Origin: Diphasiastrum complanatum
Taxonomy: Eukaryota > Streptophyta > Lycopodiopsida > Lycopodiales > Lycopodiaceae
DNA: 64,000 nt
Direction: 5' to 3'
Assembly: GCA_029204225.1 (NCBI GenBank)
Contig: CM055095.1
Coordinates: 11,687,506 to 11,751,505, forward strand
A program made the position numbers and the translations under genes. The notes beneath the pieces were generated by a model. It had not been told where the DNA came from. It saw nothing but the letters and a program-made list of their open reading frames with translations, and did not search any database. Position 1 is the first letter of the stretch. The number at the start of each line of letters is the position of its first letter. Below are positions 21,934-33,700 of this stretch, piece by piece.

Positions 21934-23745
21934 CTCGTCAATAGTGGTGGTGGTATTGGATTGGATCTGTTGTTTCCACTGGCCAGCAATCTTCTAGAGT
22001 ACATGGAAGGGAAGAGTGACATTGGCTTGTAGCAGATCTCCCCAAACTTTGGTACCTTCAAGGGTTTTGCTTTCAAAGGGCTTGGGAGGTACTTTATGGG
22101 AAGAGGAAGATTGTTGGTCGGCATTGCGGATTTGCTGGCGATAGTCATGGTGTAGTCGAATTTCTTCAGACGGGTGAGGGTAAACTATCGGGGTTGAATC
22201 GTCACTTGGAGGAACAGCCTATGGTTGAGTTTTGCTAGGTGCAAGTGTAGGGGCTTGGCGTTGGGTTTGTGCCTGAGTCAAGACCCAAGCAAGACGTGTT
22301 TTGATTGGTAAGGTTTCTACTTGCACTGAACAAACAGGAGCAGCTGGCTTAGATCGAGATGGGTAGTCCTTCACGTGATGTTCAACACCACAGTTTTCAC
22401 AAGCTGGGGAAGGCGGAGTTTATCTGGGCAACGAATACTAGGATGTTTACCTACACAGATAAAGCATCCTCGTATTGCGGGCAATTGATGTGCGGCAAAG
22501 ATCGCTTGGTTTGGATTGTAATCTTGGGCATTGGGATCCACTGGTTGAGCATTAGAATCATGAATATAATAAACAATTGTTTCAGTAGAGTATTGTGGTT
22601 GAGTATTTCTTCCACATAGCAGGTGGCCGGATCGATGGCATTTAGATCAAGATAATGGACAATGTTTTGTGGGGTAGGTTGGTTAACAACAAACTGTTGT
22701 CATGGGGATTGGTATTGATTTGGTGCAGGTGGTCATTGTTGGTAAACCCCTGGTCGTGGCATAGGTTGTTGTGGTAGGTAAGGGCGGTAAGCTCGATAGA
22801 TGGTGGGTCTGGTGGCTGCTGGGAAATGATTTCGCAATTGAGGGCATTCATTAGCAGTGTGATGATGTGAGCAGATTGGACATCAGACATTTTTCCTTGC
22901 TGGAAAGGATTTCTCAGCAATCTGTTTTATGGCGGTTTGGAAATCGGCAGTGAATTTATCCATATGAGATTGTTGAGCTTTTTGCCAGGTTTCCATTTGA
23001 TGTAGAAGTTCAGAAGACTAAGCAATATTATCAGACTTCGGGTGATTAGGACAGTCTGGGTTCTTAGATTTCTTTTCACGATGGTCAAAGTCATCGTCGG
23101 AACCTTTGTCTTCTTCACGGATAGCATCGGTCATCACATCTTTAAGTTGATCATAAAGGTCAACTGGTTTGAGTTCACGGTGGATGTTTTTTGGCAATCC
23201 AACTAAGAATAGTTTATGGCCATTCGTTTGGTGATATTTTCATCAACACATTCTACTTTGAGACGTTTAAAACGCTCAATGTAGTTTTGGACAGACTCTT
23301 CACGACGCATCTTGATATGAGTAATTTGAATGAACGAGCTCTGAGTCAGTTTGGATGGTTTGAAACGCTTGATGAGAGCGTCCTTGAGGGTGGTTCAAGA
23401 AGCAAGATCAGGAGCTTCAAGATTCAAGTACCACTCCTTGGCGGTGCCATAAAGTACCATGGGAAATAGGCGAAGCTTTTCAGTTTCAGAGGTATCTCCA
23501 TAAAAAATGCAAACTGTCGAAAGCACATGAGATACTAGCCAATGACGACTCCCAAGAAATATAGGCAAGTGCAAAACCGCGTAGAATGTCATATACTTGC
23601 ACTCGAGCACAAAGCTCACAATCTGGAGCAAAGAGCAAATGCCCTGGGGAAGTCCATGTATATGTGCAATCCACATTTCAAATATAATCTTCAACCAAGA
23701 GGAAATCTAGATATTTTGTTTACAAATTTCTTGAGGTTCTAGTTC
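21934..23745 (-). pseudogene. Gypsy H Gag with zinc knuckles
   Basis: Decayed minus-strand Gag. Frame 23395-23694 has the Retrotrans_gag signature GDTSETEKLRLFPMVLYGTA and continues KEWYLNLEAPD. Farther on (about 22340-22480) paired knuckle-like patterns, CFICVGKHPSIRC and CENCGVEHHVKD, would bind RNA. Between them lie frames 22642-22920 and 22927-23127, rich in Asn, Gln and Pro. The 5' end beyond 23745 shows no LTR or PBS that I can recognise. Confidence 0.75.
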
Positions 23746-24900
23746 TCATAACAATAGGTGCTAAATATAAAATCACTAACTCTTACATCAATTGTTGGAA
23801 ACAAAAAAGATTCTTAATCTTAGAATTGACAATTGTCTTGGCCATTAAGCTAGACAATTTCTTTTCATAAAGTAGATTAGATAACACATTACAATATACA
23901 CTATGGAACACCGACAATGTGAACGGACTGATTGATGGATAAGATCTGAAAAGTAAATCGCCGCCCCTCTCGGATACGGAGCTCAGAAAATAGAGTCAAT
24001 GTAGATGGACTGGTAGTGGACAGAGATTCGAAAAGACCTCAAAATCAAAGTCTATTGAGAAAAGATAGAAAATTTTGAAGCGTCCGAACCTGGGAAAATT
24101 GAGAGCTTCCCAACACTAATAACAACACCAACAACATCAACAACCCATATTCAATGTGTTTGACATTCCTGAAAAGTCCAGCCAATTCAACTATTACACA
24201 ACACTTTGATTTCTCAAATCTAGCGCTTCGAAGTTCAATTCGTAGTATTACGTGTATATGAAGTCAGATTGCTAGTCTAATATCAACTCTTTCAAGTCGG
24301 TAGCATCCATGGTTCATGAAGCAGTACAGCAACTGCAATGAGCTCGAGAGTTGACTCAAGAGTCCACACAGGCGAACTGTGTCTAATTTCGTGGCAAAAA
24401 CGGCAAAACGTATGAAAAGACGCCCACTTTGAGAAAGAAGAAAAAAAAGAGGCGCCTCCCCTTTTCAAGGTCGTGGAATTTGACGTGCATACTTGCCTTT
24501 ACACCGAAAGATTTTTTTGATTTTTTATATTCATAGGACGTGAGTTTCTGAACAAAAGGTTAATAAAGTTTGCAATTCAATTGACATATTTTTCACCTCT
24601 CTGTAAAAATTAAAAAGAAACATCCTTTTGATATTTTTTAAGTTTTGAATATTTTTTCAAACGTCTTAGTGTTTGCATTTCAAAGTTTTGGCATGCATTT
24701 GAGCCTCCATGCCAAGCCTCTCACTCGTCTCATTCTCGAGCAATATTCAAAGCCCTTCAGAGCCGATTTTCCTTTGTAAGAAACACAATATCTTTAGAAG
24801 TTTTTAGATTGATCAACAAAACCGATCTTCCCATCTTCCCACCAACACACATGATTAATTGGAGTATCATGTTTAAGTTGAGCATGCTCAGGCACTTTTA
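23746..24900. other. No gene recognised
   Basis: AT-rich sequence without a long ORF. It may include the untranslated leader of gypsy H, but neither a PBS nor a sequence like its 3' LTR terminus is visible. A low-complexity AACACCAACAAC stretch lies near 24120. Confidence 0.5.
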
Positions 24901-26099
24901 ATCTGTAGAATTGTTGTACCTTTACAGAGAAGGGTTAGTACCTGCCACCTGCCTTTCAAAGTGGACTAGGTAGGGTTGCTTGGGGGGGTCGTTTTATTTG
25001 GAAACTCGGGGGTCATGGCCCATGGGCAGTCAATGCATGATCGTCCATATCAAAAGCAATACAATCCTTTTCACATCATCAAAATAGAACCTAAATTACT
25101 CTACAGCATCTCAGCAGCCCTTTCCATGGAAATGTACCTGCCAGCGACCCACCTTGTGACCTGTGTCGTTACTAGTACAGAGTACTGTGGGCAGTAGATA
25201 CCTGGTAGGTTGTGGGTAGCCAAGCTATTTTTGGTGGGCCATTGCCAACGGGTGATAGCTATATGGCTGGACTATGACCATTGGCCAAAAGGTGATGTCA
25301 CAATGATGGCATGATGACATCATGAAAAGTTGCAATCTGCAACGGGTGTCCAAGGCCTATTAGTTGAAAGGCAAAATTTTCAAGAAAATGTTTATTAATA
25401 ATTTGAAAGGTAAAACTACAATTTCATACAATGTCCACATTTTAAAATCCTTTCTCATAGATTATAAACAAATCTTCTTGCATTTTACTTTGAAAACTAG
25501 CTTTGAAAAACACATGTTGTATGAAACTTAAAAATTTTAAAGGCTCTTCGATGGAAGCTTTCGAACAAAGTAAATGCACACAAAGCAAGAATTATGCTCG
25601 GCTTTATCAACTCCATTAACATATAAGTTGGTAGTGATCCAATTACGATCATCAATGGCATTCCTCAATTTGTTTCCAGTTAAGCACATTCCGTGTAACC
25701 ATTTAGTTTTTTTTTAAGCCTACAGATTTGCAAATCAAAGTGTGTTCAAGAATTGTATCATGGTCAATCTTTTGCCATATGGGTAACATCTTAGTTAGCT
25801 TGAACCAGCCATGATATATTTGTTATAAAACGTGGGAATGACTAACAGCGGAAGCTCAAAGCTTTGAGCGTAGACGTGTAGCAATAGAAATTTTCAAGAT
25901 GAGTCATACGTACAAAGTGCGCAAATGAACAATACAGTAGTGAGACAAAAAATTGTACTCGAATTAATATCAACAGTGAGTACAATGTTTGAAGTGATTA
26001 CTTCAGCTTGATTTTTGAGCAAGATTACGTTGGCTACAAATAAGTCTGATAATGTTAGAAATAACACTTACATAGTTTGATTCAGCTAGTAGTATATAT
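24901..26099. other. No gene recognised
   Basis: A short plus-strand ORF at 24976-25197 (73 codons) has no recognisable domain and is likely fortuitous. A G7 run at 24981 and short tandem similarity around 25290-25325 (gatgatgtcac-like words) are the only structure seen. Confidence 0.45.
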
Positions 26100-26528
26100 T
26101 TACAAGTGTCTTCAGAAATATCTTACAAGCATTGAATGCTCTTTATGACAGTCTTATGTATGTACAAAGTAGGTAACCGCCCTTGGGAGACTTAGTTGTC
26201 TAGTTGTTTTTAGGGTTGATAATAAGTTGGCGACGTCGGTCTGCCACTGTTGCAAAAAGCCTGAAAAACCCGAAGGTGTCTTTGAACAGAGAAAACATGT
26301 AAATACCAAAGGTATGCCTGAAATGTATTTCAAGGCAGTTTGGTCATTGTGTCGCAATTTTTCCGAAAGTGCAAAAAATGCGAAGAAGACGAAATTGTCT
26401 TAAAATACTTTAAGACAAAAACGAACATTGCAAAAATACGAAGGTCCAAAATATGTAGTCGGCCTTCGGCTGTCTTCAGGATGCTCATTACTTGAACGAT
26501 TGTTAAGGCTGAGCATTAAAATCTAACA
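26100..26528 (-). repeat. Copia D 3' LTR (left edge approximate)
   Basis: On the minus strand it begins TGTTAGATTTTAATGCTC at 26528, directly after the PPT. The same start, slightly changed, begins the copia B LTR at 11430. A CGGTTACCTACTTTGTACAT segment near 26160 aligns with copia B near 11780. The left boundary is uncertain and may extend to about 26040. Confidence 0.7.
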
Positions 26529-26539
26529 CTCCCCCATAA
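26529..26539 (-). other. Copia D polypurine tract
   Basis: Minus-strand TTATGGGGGAG directly precedes the LTR start TGTTAGATT. It is nearly identical to the copia B tract at 11421. Confidence 0.85.
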
Positions 26540-28302
26540 TGTGGATCCTCAAAAGCTTTAATCTTCATATTTAACATATCATTAAATCTGAGATGATGCT
26601 CTTTTGATAGAGCCTTTGTAAAGTAATCTGCTGCCATGTAATTTGTCCTACAGAAAACCAATGCTGCTTCCTTGCTATGTACTTTCTTTCTAAGGTAATG
26701 ATACCTGATTTCAATATGTTTGCTTCGAGAGTAAAATCTCAGATTGAGAGATAGCGCTATTGTGCTTTGATTGTCACAATAGATTGTTGTAGGAAGTGTT
26801 TGTGCAAGGTTGAGGTCTGCAAGCATTTGCCTTAGCCAGACCGCCTCTTTGGTTGCATTTGTGACAGCTGTGTATCAAGATTCCGTTGATGATAATGCAA
26901 CTGAGGTCTGCTTCTGGCTGTTCCATGAGATTGGGCCTTGGTTGTATAAAAATACAAATCCAGAAGTTTTTTTTTCTGGTATCGACATCTCCTGTCTAAT
27001 TTGCATCTGTATAGTCTTCAAGGATGTTGGGTCTCCGTAGCAGATGCTGAGAGTTTTCATTGCTTGGATGTACTTCATGACCTTTGTTAGTGCTTTCCAA
27101 TTATTTAAGCATGGATTTGACAAGAACTGGCTGAATGAACTGATCGAATATGCAAGATCTGGTTGTGTGCAGATCATTGTGTACATCAGTGAGCCGATGA
27201 TGGAGTGAAACAGGTATCACTTCATTTCCTCCTTTTTGTCTCAATTTGAGGAGACTGTTCCTTTGATAATTTTAGTCCAGGGTCGAGTGGAAATTGATTT
27301 GGTTTGCAGTTGGCCATTCCATACTTTTTCAACACGTTTTTGAGATATCGTTGTTGACTGATGAAACTCATTCTGCTGGGTTGGTCTCGTTGGATCTAGA
27401 TTCCGAGACAATAGTGGACTAGGGACCCATGTCAGTCATCTTGTATTCTTGGGCCAGCATGTTTTTCATTTCTTTCATCAGATTCGGATCATTACTGAAT
27501 AGGAGCGTATCATCTACATAGAGAGTGATGATGATGAAGTAAGCTGATACAGACTTGAAGTAAATATTTGAGTCTGTCGAGTTTGCAATAAAACCATTTT
27601 CAATCAGAAATGCGTTGATCTTCTGGAACCAGGCTCTAGGTAACTGTTTCAGCCCATAGAGTGCCTTGCGAATTTTGCATACAAGGCGTTAATGCTTGTC
27701 GTTGAGTTCGTATCCCTCTCTAGCTACTTCATATAAATTTCCTCTTCGATTGTTCCATTGAGGAAAGTAAACCAACGGGGTTGGCTTAGTTGGTTAGCTT
27801 GACATCCAAAGTTTCTTTGGTCTTAGGTTCAAGCCTCCCCTTGGAAACCAAGAAGCATTGAGAAAAGTGGCCTAGACATCCATCTGGTGGACTTCAAGAT
27901 CTGGTATGGTTGCAAAGGAGAGAAGTAGATGAATCGAAGTATGTTTTTGTCAACTAGGCTGAAGGTTTCCGAATAGTCCAAATCTGAAATTTGGTTGTAG
28001 CCTTTGGTGACTAGTCTGGATTTGTAGCGATTTAGCCCTCCTTCAGCATCGTACTCCACCTTGAATATCCATTTGCATGGAATCAGATTTTGGTTCTTTG
28101 GTAGCTCAGTGACTGTCTATGTTTGATTCTCTATCAGAGAATCAAATTTGGCGTCCATCGCTGCTTTCCACTGGTCAGCATCAAGAGTAGACATAACCTC
28201 AGAAACGGTGGTTGGTTCCTACACAAAGTAACAGGCCGGATCATCCATAAATCTGGATGGAGGCTATTTGGACCTGTTCGACGACCTTATGGGTTGAACT
28301 TC
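26540..28302 (-). pseudogene. Copia D reverse transcriptase and RNase H
   Basis: Minus-strand pieces appear in the normal order. About 28290-27780 covers RT fingers and the start of palm (NRYKSRLVTKGYNQISDLDY). About 27780-27480 covers palm, with a LYVDDT-type box near 27520. Then come thumb, linker (TQPDLAYSISSFSQFLSNPC) and RNase H (QTSVALSSTES, 26875-27186). The C-terminus at 26503-26826 has PTTIYCDNQSTIALSLN and KHIEIRYHYLRKKV, then YFTKALSKEHHLRF. Frameshifts separate the blocks. The element continues beyond the inserted non-autonomous element at 31601. Confidence 0.9.
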
Positions 28303-28307
28303 GGTCC
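28303..28307. other. Left target-site duplication GGTCC of the first non-autonomous LTR element
   Basis: GGTCC directly before the LTR end at 28308 is repeated exactly at 31596-31600, directly after the other LTR. Five bases is the normal duplication made by LTR-retrotransposon integrases. Confidence 0.9.
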
Positions 28308-28841
28308 TGTAGCGCAAGCATCCCAAAGGGAGCCGGAAACCACGACTTAGCTTCCCAGCCTTCAACTCTTGCCATCAAACCCACTTGACATACGAGCAGC
28401 CAACTCGCCAACAACGATCAGACTTAACCCACTTGAAGTTCCGAAAACCAACATTGAGATCCAACCTGGTGCCATGCCAGATCGGGGGTCTCGATGTGGG
28501 TGACTTCCCTCCAAGCAAGCCGCCCGACATACATCAAACTTAACCAACTCGAAGCTTCGTTACAAACGAGTGACATCCATTCCAAGCAAGCGGTCTGACT
28601 TACATCAGACTTAACCCACTGAAAGCTTTGTCACGAGCACTGGAAGCCAACCTGGTGCCACGCCAGACTGGACAGCCATAAACAGGTAACTTCCACCCAA
28701 GCAAGTCATCCAACTCAGCCGACAGGTTAGAGCCCGTTCCCCAAGAGCTTAACCCATTCACGTTCATGCAAGGAACACTCAGAACCACAAGCCGCGACAG
28801 ATATGGAAACAACCAGTTCCTGGACCAAATGGTCCCGACAG
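28308..28841 (-). repeat. Truncated 3' LTR of copy 1
   Basis: Matches the first 535 bp (plus-strand order) of the complete LTR at 57632-58840. It stops at GACAG and continues in internal sequence GTCACC. The two sides share AG in copy 2, so a microhomology deletion is plausible. The TSD is preserved, so the loss came after insertion. Confidence 0.88.
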
Positions 28842-29090
28842 GTCACCTTGAATTTGCCCCCGTTTTGATCAACTTTCATTCAAAATTTGCCCCAAGAGAG
28901 AGGTGTGTGTGATAGTCCCCCTCCACTTATAAAATCAACTGATCGGACTTAGAGTAGAGTTCTTCAGACAAAAAGCCTTTGCAACACTTTGCTTCCCATC
29001 TGCTAGGATTATGGCTCGATCCAACTTGTTGCCAATCTCTGAAGAGGATCCTAGTCTTTTCCCCTTTGAGGAAAAACCCAACTGATACTG

Positions 29091-29586
29091 GATATCACCC
29101 ATGCTCAGTGAGTTTCAATTCCGAAGGTGGCCGTCCCAAAATGAAGACCAACTGCTCCATAGAAGATCTCCCCTGAAATTGCCCTTTCCAAGTTTTTCCT
29201 GCTTGCGTCTAGTGGGCGTTGTCGCAAATGAAACTAACCCAAGAAACAGGCTAGCCATCCATCCTTTGCAAACATTGAGTCGTTTCATTGTCGTTCACGT
29301 GCGAGTACTTGAACTGCAAATCCACCGCACAGATTCTGGATATCGCCCATGCTCAGTGAGTTTTAGTTCCGAAGGTGGCCGTCCCAAAATGAAGACCAAC
29401 TGCTCCATAGAAGATCTCCCCTGAAATGGCCCTTTCCAACTTTTGACTTCCTGCCTGCGTCTGGTGGGCGTTGTAGCAAATGAAACTAACCCAAGAAACA
29501 GGCTAGCCATCCATCCTTTGCAAACATTGAGTCGTTTCATTGTCGTTCACGTGTGAGTACTTGAACTGCAAATCCGCCCCACAGAT
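29091..29586. repeat. 248-bp tandem duplication inside copy 1
   Basis: The segment starting GATATCACCCATGCTCAG at 29091 is repeated from 29339 with few differences. Copy 2 has it only once (about 60180-60430), so the duplication arose in this lineage. Confidence 0.9.
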
Positions 29587-30327
29587 TCTGTAGTCCTCTT
29601 TGTTTGATGGTATCAGCCTTCAAAAGAAAAGGTTCCTTCTCAAGCCATCAGCTCCTTGTATCACAAGCAATCATGCAAACCAGGCAAAGCACGAGTACTA
29701 AGACTTACCACGAATACATACAAGTAAGACACTCAGGTAGGTTTACTAACAAGTAACAAAGACAAGGTCCCCCTTTGAGATGGTCCTGCCAACGGACCTT
29801 TGCATGGCCGCGCCCATACAAATCGATCACGGAATCAGCCCACATAGGACACCCCTCCAACTATCCGTGCTTTCACCATTAAGCAGCACATTGCCTCAGT
29901 CACACCCCACCACTTTTTGGTCGATAGCCCTTATAGCTAAACGATCGGCAGCTATCCCGCATCGGCAGCTAACCACCCGTGCTTTACACCCGAATTCGAG
30001 CAGCATCTCTATATCAATGGTTAACTCGTATAGTTCGAATATGTCGCTCCACACCCCACAAGGTACAGACTGTGCTTTCACCTCCCTAGGCAGCACTTTG
30101 CCTCATTCGTCCTACGTGCAAACAGCGCCAGGCCCGATTTGCGAGAACTGACCGTGCTTACACCTCAAGGGCAGCACCTTGACTCATCAAGTCCCCCGTT
30201 CTGCCGACCACCCCGACCGTGGATGCACCCGTGCTTACACTGTGGGCAGCACCTTGCACAACAGTTGTCTTGATGAACCCCAAACCGTGGCCATTTCCGT
30301 GAGATCCGCATAGCTGACCGGCCAATC

Positions 30328-30340
30328 GGCTCTGATACCA
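30328..30340 (-). other. Primer binding site of copy 1 (tRNA-iMet)
   Basis: Minus-strand TGGTATCAGAGCC lies two bases (TG) after the 5' LTR end at 30343. It is complementary to the 3' end of plant initiator-Met tRNA. Confidence 0.92.
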
Positions 30341-30342
30341 CA

Positions 30343-31595
30343 TGTAGTGCAGGCATCCCAAAGGGAGCCGGAAACCACGACTTAGCTTCCCAGCCTTCAA
30401 CTCTTGCCATCCAAACCCACTTGACATACAAGCAGCCAACTCGCCAACAACGATCAGACTTAACCCATTTGAAGTTCGGAAAACCAACATTGAGATCCAA
30501 CCTGGCGCCATGCCAGATCGGGGGTCCCGATGTGGGTGACTTCCCTCCAAGCAAGACGCCCAACATACATCAAACTTAACTAACTCGAAGCTTCGTTACA
30601 AACGAGTGACATCCAATCTAAGCAAGCGGTCTGACTTACATCAGACTTAACCCACTGAAAGCTTTGTCACGAGCGCTGGAAGCCAACCTGGCGCCACGCC
30701 AGACTGGATAGCCATAAACAGGTAACTTCCACCCAAGCAAGTCATCCAACTTAGCCGACAAGTTAGAGCCCGTTCCTCAAGAGCTTAACCCATTGACGTT
30801 CATGCAAGGAACACTCAGAACCACAAGCCACGACAGATATCGAAATAACCAGTTCCTGGACCAAATGGTCCCGACAGCATACCGCTGGCGCCATGGACCG
30901 AATGGTCCCGACGGCATACCACTGGCGTCTCGGGATACGACCCTCAGCTATGTGCCAAGTTAAAAATTTTGAAAGCGGCCTTACAACTGGCACTTTTACC
31001 GAACCCTGAAACCCAGAAGGTAATCAAAGTCAGTTTGAGAGAAATCCCACTTTATTGATAAATCTGAGAAGGTTACATTTCAAGTGTGTGACCGACCCTA
31101 GTCTCCGGGGCGCTAGCATGCCAAGGCGAGAGCCATGACAACATTCCAGCAAGGGAGGCTGAGACTTGGTTGGAGCTCGCCCTGAGTCGCAACCCGCACT
31201 CCCCCATAGTATTGGTGTGATTCGGCACCCCCCCCCCCCCCCCCATACCAAGCACTCTACCCAAGCTGGTAAAGCACGTTTTTCTCTCTCTAGGATTTTC
31301 TCTTTCTAGAAAGTCATTTTCTCTCTCTAGATTTTACTGATCCCCAGGCTTCCTTTAATCATGCCTAGATCGTGTGAGGTGATTGCACATCGATCTGAGC
31401 TCTCTGGACTCCGCTAGAACCAATCAAAGATTTTCAGCCATAGGAACTTGGCGCCGGCTGGATTTTGGTCACAGTGGCACCGGGAGCGGCGCTGGCGCCG
31501 TTGGTGCCGGGAGCAACCGGGGCACTACTGGCGCTGGGGACATAGCTGGCGCCGATGGCGCCGGAAGTAAAGCTTGTAAAGGTAGCTTTACAACA
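30343..31595 (-). repeat. 5' LTR of copy 1
   Basis: Complete LTR of 1253 bp, minus-strand TGTTGTAAAG...CACTACA. It has extra GGCGCC-rich units near 31480-31560 and a run of 17 C at 31228-31244 where copy 2 has only 5-6. An AATAAA signal on the minus strand lies near 31052. Confidence 0.92.
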
Positions 31596-31600
31596 GGTCC

Positions 31601-31990
31601 TCTGATGTGTATTGACTTGTTGAGGTTCTGGCTCATTGTTAGAGTCAGTGTCGCTATTCTGCAGTTAAATCCCTAGATCAAAATCTGGGTGCTCGATCCC
31701 TGGGTTGGACTTTTTAGCAGCTTTTTTCTTGTGGTTGATGAACTGGTCTTCCACAAAAATGACATCTCTACTCGTGAATGTCTTCTCGGTATTCAGATTG
31801 TAGAGCTTGTATGCCTTGTGGTATGGGAAATAGCCGATGAAAATCGTTTTTCTACTTTTGTCATCTGGCTTTCTTCTTAGATCTTGAGGGATTTGAACGA
31901 AATCGATGCATCCAAACACTCGGATATTTTTTAGTATGGTTTTGATCCTATCCACACCTCATAAGGTGTCTTGACATTTAGGGCTTTTTT
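31601..31990 (-). pseudogene. Copia D integrase C-terminal part
   Basis: Frame 31665-31955 reads IRVFGCIDFVQIPQDLRRKP, then KTIFIGYFPYHKAYKLYNL and SRDVIFVEDQF, the end of a copia integrase. It connects across the non-autonomous element to the RT region at 28290. The right edge ends in a T-rich junction at about 31985 with unrelated sequence. Confidence 0.88.
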
Positions 31991-32306
31991 TTAAAGTTTT
32001 GGACTATTTTTGGGATGTGGCAGCTCCTGGAGCCTCCCAAAAAAAAAAAAATTCTCAGAGGCTGCACCCATCACGGCGGGTGGACACCTCCCACACACCT
32101 TTAACATATCATAATATATACAACAATTTGTGTATATGCATGAGGTGAGAGGATATATGGGGGTGTGCACCCATACATTCTCTTTTGACACACTTTGTAA
32201 TTGTAAGTTTCTCTTTGTATGGGAGGGTGCATCCTCTCATATATATGTACATTTCATGTACATTGAGGGGCCGGCCTATAAAAGATTCCCCGCTCCCCCA
32301 TAAAAG

Positions 32307-32308
<2 letters not shown>
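31991..32308. other. Spacer before the microsatellite
   Basis: No gene supported. It contains an A13 run at 32040-32052. Between 32095 and 32290 lies an imperfect inverted arrangement of TATATG/CATATA words and vertebrate-like 'CTCTCATATATAT' text. Probably transposon debris. Confidence 0.4.

Positions 32309-32393
<85 letters not shown>
32309..32393. repeat. (TC)n(AC)n compound microsatellite
   Basis: TC dinucleotides run from 32309 to about 32342, then AC dinucleotides run to 32393 with one interruption (ACTCAC). Confidence 0.97.
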
Positions 32394-32395
<2 letters not shown>

Positions 32396-33150
32396 CTAAG
32401 GGCCAGCAACCAAGGGCCAAGGACCAAGGGCTAAGAGACAAAAGTTAAGAGTTAAGAGCCAAGGGCCAAGGGCCAGGGGTTAGGGGCCAAGGGTTAATGC
32501 CCAAGGGCCAAGCGCTATGGGCCAATGGTGAAAGGCCAAGTGTCTAGGGCCAAGGGCCAAGGGCTAAGCATTAAGGCCCAAGAACCAAGGGTTAAGGTCC
32601 AAGGGCCAAGGGTTAAAGGCTAAGAGACAAGGGCTAACGACCGAGGGCTAAGGAACAAGGGCCAAGGACCAAGGGCTAAGGATGAAGGGCAATGGTGAAG
32701 GACAAATGAACAAAGGCTAAGGGCCAAGGGAGAAGGATTTGGAGTTTAGGGCTAGGGGTTTGGGGTTTAGGGCTAAGGATTAAGGATTAAGAATTTAGGG
32801 TTTAGGGTTTAGGATTTAAAATTTAGGGGTAAGGGCCTAAGGTTTAGGATTTAGGGTTTATTGTTTAGGGTTTAGGATCTAGGATTTAGGGTTTTGAATT
32901 TAGGGTTTAGGATTTAGGATTTAGGCTTCAAGGTTTAAGATTTAGGGCTAAGAGCTTAGGGCTTAGAGTTTAGGATTTAGGGCTTAGAGCTAAGGGCTTA
33001 GGGTTTAGGGTCTATGGTTAGGTTAGGATTTAGGGTTTCAGGTTTAAAATTTAGGGCTAGGGGCTTAAGGTTTATGATCTAGGATTTAGGGTTTAGGATT
33101 TAAAATTTAGGCCTAAGGGCCTAGGGTTTAGGATTTATTGTTTAGGATTG
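32394..33150 (+). repeat. Heptamer repeat block: AAGGGCC-type grading into TTTAGGG-type
   Basis: From 32394 to about 32700 the sequence parses into 7-mers such as AAGGGCC, AAGGGCT, AAGAGAC, AAGGGTT and AAGGACC, largely in register for over 30 units. From about 32740 to 33150 it becomes degenerate TTTAGGG/TTAGGGT, the plant telomere unit, with many TTTAGGA and GGGCTTA variants. The strand shown is G-rich. Position beside a CA/TC microsatellite and between copia fragments suggests an old interstitial telomere-like tract. Confidence 0.85.
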
Positions 33151-33176
33151 CTATTAAATAGCTTGTTAAACAACAT

Positions 33177-33700
33177 ATGTTTGATGGTGATTTAGGTTTT
33201 ATTTATCAAAAGACCTTAAATCTTATTGTCCTAGAAATAGTACTTGGACTACAATCAATGTGTACAAAAGGTTTTTTACAAACTAAAGGCATTGATTATG
33301 ATGAAACTTTTGCTCCTATGGCTAAGCTAGTTACCATAAGATTGATCATTAGACTTTCTACTACTTTCAATTGGAAGCTATTTGAACTTGATCTTACAAC
33401 TGCATTTCCTCAATGGATACTTGGAGGAAGAGATCTACATGAATCAACCCGAGGGCTTCATCAAAGAGGAACTTGAGGGAAAAGTTTGTGTTTTGAAAAA
33501 GAGTCTTTATGGACTGTTAAAATTTTAGTTAAGGCTCTTCTAACTGATTCCAGCTATCACAAGTGCATAAAGGATATCAGAAAGATGAATTGAGCCGCCG
33601 GATTGCTCCTCATAAGGTGCAAACCAAGGAGATCAAATTTCAACATGTGTCGTCATCAAGTTGCTTAGTTGATTTGTTCACTAAATCCTTGCCCTAAGGA
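33177..33700 (+). pseudogene. Copia E reverse transcriptase and Pol C-terminus
   Basis: Frame 33177-33476 reads KGFLQTKGIDYDETFAPMAK and LVTIRLIIRLSTTFNWKLFE, a copia RT with the DLTTAF motif (usually DVKTAF). It shifts frame, then reads EGKVCVLKKSLYGL to about 33520. An internal deletion joins this to the Pol C-terminus (KEIKFQHVSSSSCLVDLFTK) near 33640. The remainder of RT and RNase H is missing. Confidence 0.85.

Larger units (their letters stand above)
28308..31595 (-). mobile_element. Non-autonomous LTR retrotransposon (LARD-like), copy 1, internally deleted
   Basis: Bounded by TG...CA ends and the GGTCC duplication. Orientation is minus: right LTR 30343-31595 is the 5' LTR and the PBS is at 30328-30340. 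The left LTR is truncated to 28308-28841 and joins directly to internal sequence at 28842. Compared with copy 2, about 1.76 kb is missing (equivalent of 58167-59928), spanning the rest of the 3' LTR, the PPT and part of the interior. No gag or pol exists. It sits within copia D, splitting its pol. The two LTR copies differ by several bases per 100 in the part I compared, so it is older than copy 2. Confidence 0.92.

Noticed and set aside
24976-25197. 73-codon plus-strand ORF
   Set aside because: No domain, no splice signals, no codon pattern that differs from surrounding noncoding DNA.
28123-28350. Plus-strand ORFs around the copia D/non-autonomous element junction
   Set aside because: They are reverse-strand shadows of copia RT and run into the LTR.
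32740-33150. True chromosome end
   Set aside because: The telomere-like repeats are highly degenerate and flanked on both sides by transposon sequence.
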